A DNA stretch of 64,000 nt from NCBI RefSeq assembly GCF_001750285.1, contig NZ_MAMP01000025.1, positions 62,001-126,000 of the forward strand. The letters are read 5' to 3'. The DNA is from Domibacillus iocasae. Its GTDB lineage: Bacteria; Bacillota; Bacilli; Bacillales; Domibacillaceae. This document shows positions 62,541-64,000 of the stretch, piece after piece (position 1 is the stretch's first letter; each line of letters opens with the position of its first letter). The position numbers and the translations under genes are program-made. The notes beneath the pieces are model-generated. The model was not told the DNA's origin. It worked only from the letters and a program-made list of their open reading frames with translations, and searched no databases.

Positions 62541-63437
62541 ATGAACATAAACTGTCTTAAAAAATTTATAACAGCTGCCGAAACGGAAAATTTCCGGCAG
62601 GCTTCAGAAGTACTGTATATCACCCAGCCGGCCGTCACAAAACATATTCATCGGCTTGAAGACGAACTTGATATTCAATTGTTTGAGCGTACAGGAAAAT
62701 CAGTAAAATTAACGCAGGCGGGTTTGTTCTTTTTACCGCGTGCGAAAGAAATAATCGATTCATTTGATCGCAACATGGAAGATTTTAACGCGTGGAAGCA
62801 AGGCTACACACAAAAGCTTTCCATCGCCTGCGCTCCGCAAATTGCTTCCTCTTTTTTGCCGCCCCTGCTCCATCGGTTTATAAGCCAATTCCCGCATATT
62901 GATGTGCATGTTGATATTGCCAAGTCATACGACATTGGCGAAAAAGTAAGCAGCGGTATTGTGGACATTGGTCTTGCGCGAACACCATCTGCTTACAAAA
63001 ATACAACCAGCCTCATTGTTTATGAGGAACCTGTAGTACTTACGGGTCCAATTGTAAAGATGGCAGATGAAGCATTTCTTCTTGCAAACTACCGCCTCCT
63101 TACCAACAATCATCCGGGCTATTGGGAAGCGTTGTTAAAAGAATTAAAAAAGGAAAGTCCACATATAAAAACGATGACAGTCAGCCAGATCGAAGTGACA
63201 AAACGATTTATTGAAGCGGGGCTTGGAGTTTCATATTTGCCAAAATCGATGGTGCAGGAAGAGCTTCTCGCTGGAAAACTAAGCATCTACCCATCTGCGG
63301 CGGCTAAAAAGCAAATGTCTATTACCTATTTAATTGAGAAGGTAGTAACGGATGAAGCGAAATTATTTAAACATTTTCTTTTACAGCACGATGAAAAAGA
63401 ATCATCAATTCTGAACAAAAAGGGAAAAGCTGATTAA
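62541..63437 (+). CDS. LysR family transcriptional regulator
   Basis: A 298-residue protein: N-terminal winged helix (LKKFITAAETENFRQASEVLYITQPAVTKHIHRLEDELDIQLFERTGKSVKLTQAG, about 5-60) and a periplasmic-binding-like effector domain (about 90-285). LysR proteins often regulate the divergent neighbour, here the methyltransferase gene 101 bases away. Effector unknown. Confidence 0.9.
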   Translation: MNINCLKKFITAAETENFRQASEVLYITQPAVTKHIHRLEDELDIQLFERTGKSVKLTQAGLFFLPRAKEIIDSFDRNMEDFNAWKQGYTQKLSIACAPQIASSFLPPLLHRFISQFPHIDVHVDIAKSYDIGEKVSSGIVDIGLARTPSAYKNTTSLIVYEEPVVLTGPIVKMADEAFLLANYRLLTNNHPGYWEALLKELKKESPHIKTMTVSQIEVTKRFIEAGLGVSYLPKSMVQEELLAGKLSIYPSAAAKKQMSITYLIEKVVTDEAKLFKHFLLQHDEKESSILNKKGKAD

Positions 63438-63498
63438 TTACGCTGGCTTTTAGGGAAGAAATAAAGGAAGGAGCACAAATGGAAGAGGGGATGATTCA

Positions 63499-64000
63499 TT
63501 GGAAACATATCGTAAAAGCACAGACGATGTTATGGGAGAACTCCAAACTTCTCACCAAGGATTAACAGGATCCGAAGCGCAAAAGCGTTTGGAAGAACAC
63601 GGCTATAACGAGCTTGAAGGAAAGAAAAAAGACCCGCTCTGGAAGCTTTTTTTAGAGACGTTTAAAGACGCTATGGTGATCGTGCTGCTTGTAGCAGCTG
63701 GTATCCAGCTTGCGCTTGGGGAAGTCGTGGAGTCGATTATTATTTTTCTCGTTCTTCTATTAAATGGCGTGATTAGTGTGGTGCAGACGAGAAAAGCGGA
63801 AAGCTCGCTTGACGCGCTGCGTGAAATGTCAGCGCCATCTGCCAAAGTCATACGGGACGGGACGAGTCAAACCGTACCGGCGAGAGAGCTGGCAAAAGGA
63901 GATGTGGTCCAGCTTGATGCAGGCGATTACGTGCCGGCGGACGGGCGGCTTATTGCCAGTGAATCATTAAAGATAAACGAAGGAATGCTGACAGGAGAAT
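63499..64000 (+). CDS. Cation-transporting P-type ATPase, calcium type (partial, runs off the end)
   Basis: Starts at TTG 63499 with GAAGAGGGG 8 bases upstream. 167 residues are visible: N-terminal domain (LTGSEAQKRLEEHGYNELEGKKKDPLWKLFLETFKDAM), TM1-TM2 (VIVLLVAAGIQLALGEVVESIIIFLVLLLNGVISVVQ), and actuator domain with GDVVQLDAGDYVPADGRL and EGMLTGE, the conserved TGES loop cut at the window edge. The P2A calcium ATPase group fits best. Confidence 0.9.
   Translation, partial: METYRKSTDDVMGELQTSHQGLTGSEAQKRLEEHGYNELEGKKKDPLWKLFLETFKDAMVIVLLVAAGIQLALGEVVESIIIFLVLLLNGVISVVQTRKAESSLDALREMSAPSAKVIRDGTSQTVPARELAKGDVVQLDAGDYVPADGRLIASESLKINEGMLTGE

Overview
The window is chromosomal DNA of a spore-forming Bacillaceae bacterium. 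Shine-Dalgarno sequences are strong (AGGAGG type), terminators are simple hairpins with T-runs, and many genes match Bacillus subtilis families: adaAB, ywrABCD (chromate transporter pair, Lrp regulator, gamma-glutamyltransferase), ssu, yezD, adeC, azoR, an RsbR paralogue, ywbE, ldh, CotF-like and manganese-catalase spore proteins. No rRNA, tRNA, CRISPR array, insertion sequence or prophage was seen. The species cannot be named from the sequence alone.

Layout. 0-15 kb: HAD phosphatase, alkylation repair (adaA-adaB), MFS transporters, ywr-like block, an EAL protein, a small acetyltransferase and a spore-associated manganese catalase operon. 15.7-16.6 kb: decayed acetoin-type genes (dihydrolipoamide dehydrogenase and short-chain dehydrogenase remnants) behind an intact sigma-54 promoter. 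16.7-26.9 kb: a sulfur island with sulfonate uptake and desulfonation (ssuBACD, a frameshifted riboflavin kinase, an ssuE-like reductase), yezD, sulfate ABC transport (sbp-cysT-cysW-cysA) and a DUF2325 gene. Six copies of one small hairpin, each interlocked with a terminator, sit before these genes. 27-37 kb: adenine deaminase, an alkyltransferase-like protein, a membrane FAD oxidoreductase, a GAF/HD-GYP protein beside a class III nucleotidyl cyclase, MarR/azoreductase and an RsbR paralogue.

37-48 kb: two sigma-54 activators face a seven-gene operon with a textbook -24/-12 promoter and two tandem inverted repeats. It encodes a UbiX flavin prenyltransferase, MFS carrier, aldehyde dehydrogenase, iron alcohol dehydrogenase, R2-like ligand-binding oxidase (R2lox), UbiD decarboxylase and ferredoxin. 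Read as a pathway, this could hydroxylate a methyl group, oxidise it stepwise to a carboxylate and remove it as CO2; this is inference.

48-64 kb: EamA transporter, cold-shock protein, CAP-domain protein, ACT-malic enzyme, a yybP-ykoY manganese riboswitch before a half-length Spo0M-like protein, acylphosphatase, several gene remnants, and a tightly overlapping operon behind a sigma-B-like promoter. That operon (YwbE, ABM monooxygenase, helical protein, cobalamin-binding protein with the W-x9-EH photoreceptor motif, STAS protein) looks like a B12-based light or redox input to stress signalling. Then come ldh, an AIM24 protein, a MarR regulator with a transporter remnant, an iron alcohol dehydrogenase, a methyltransferase, a LysR regulator and the start of a P-type ATPase.

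A recurring oddity is genes kept only as their two ends, or as a truncated start, with promoter or terminator still in place (16, 53, 54 and 60 kb). This suggests ongoing deletion-driven gene loss.
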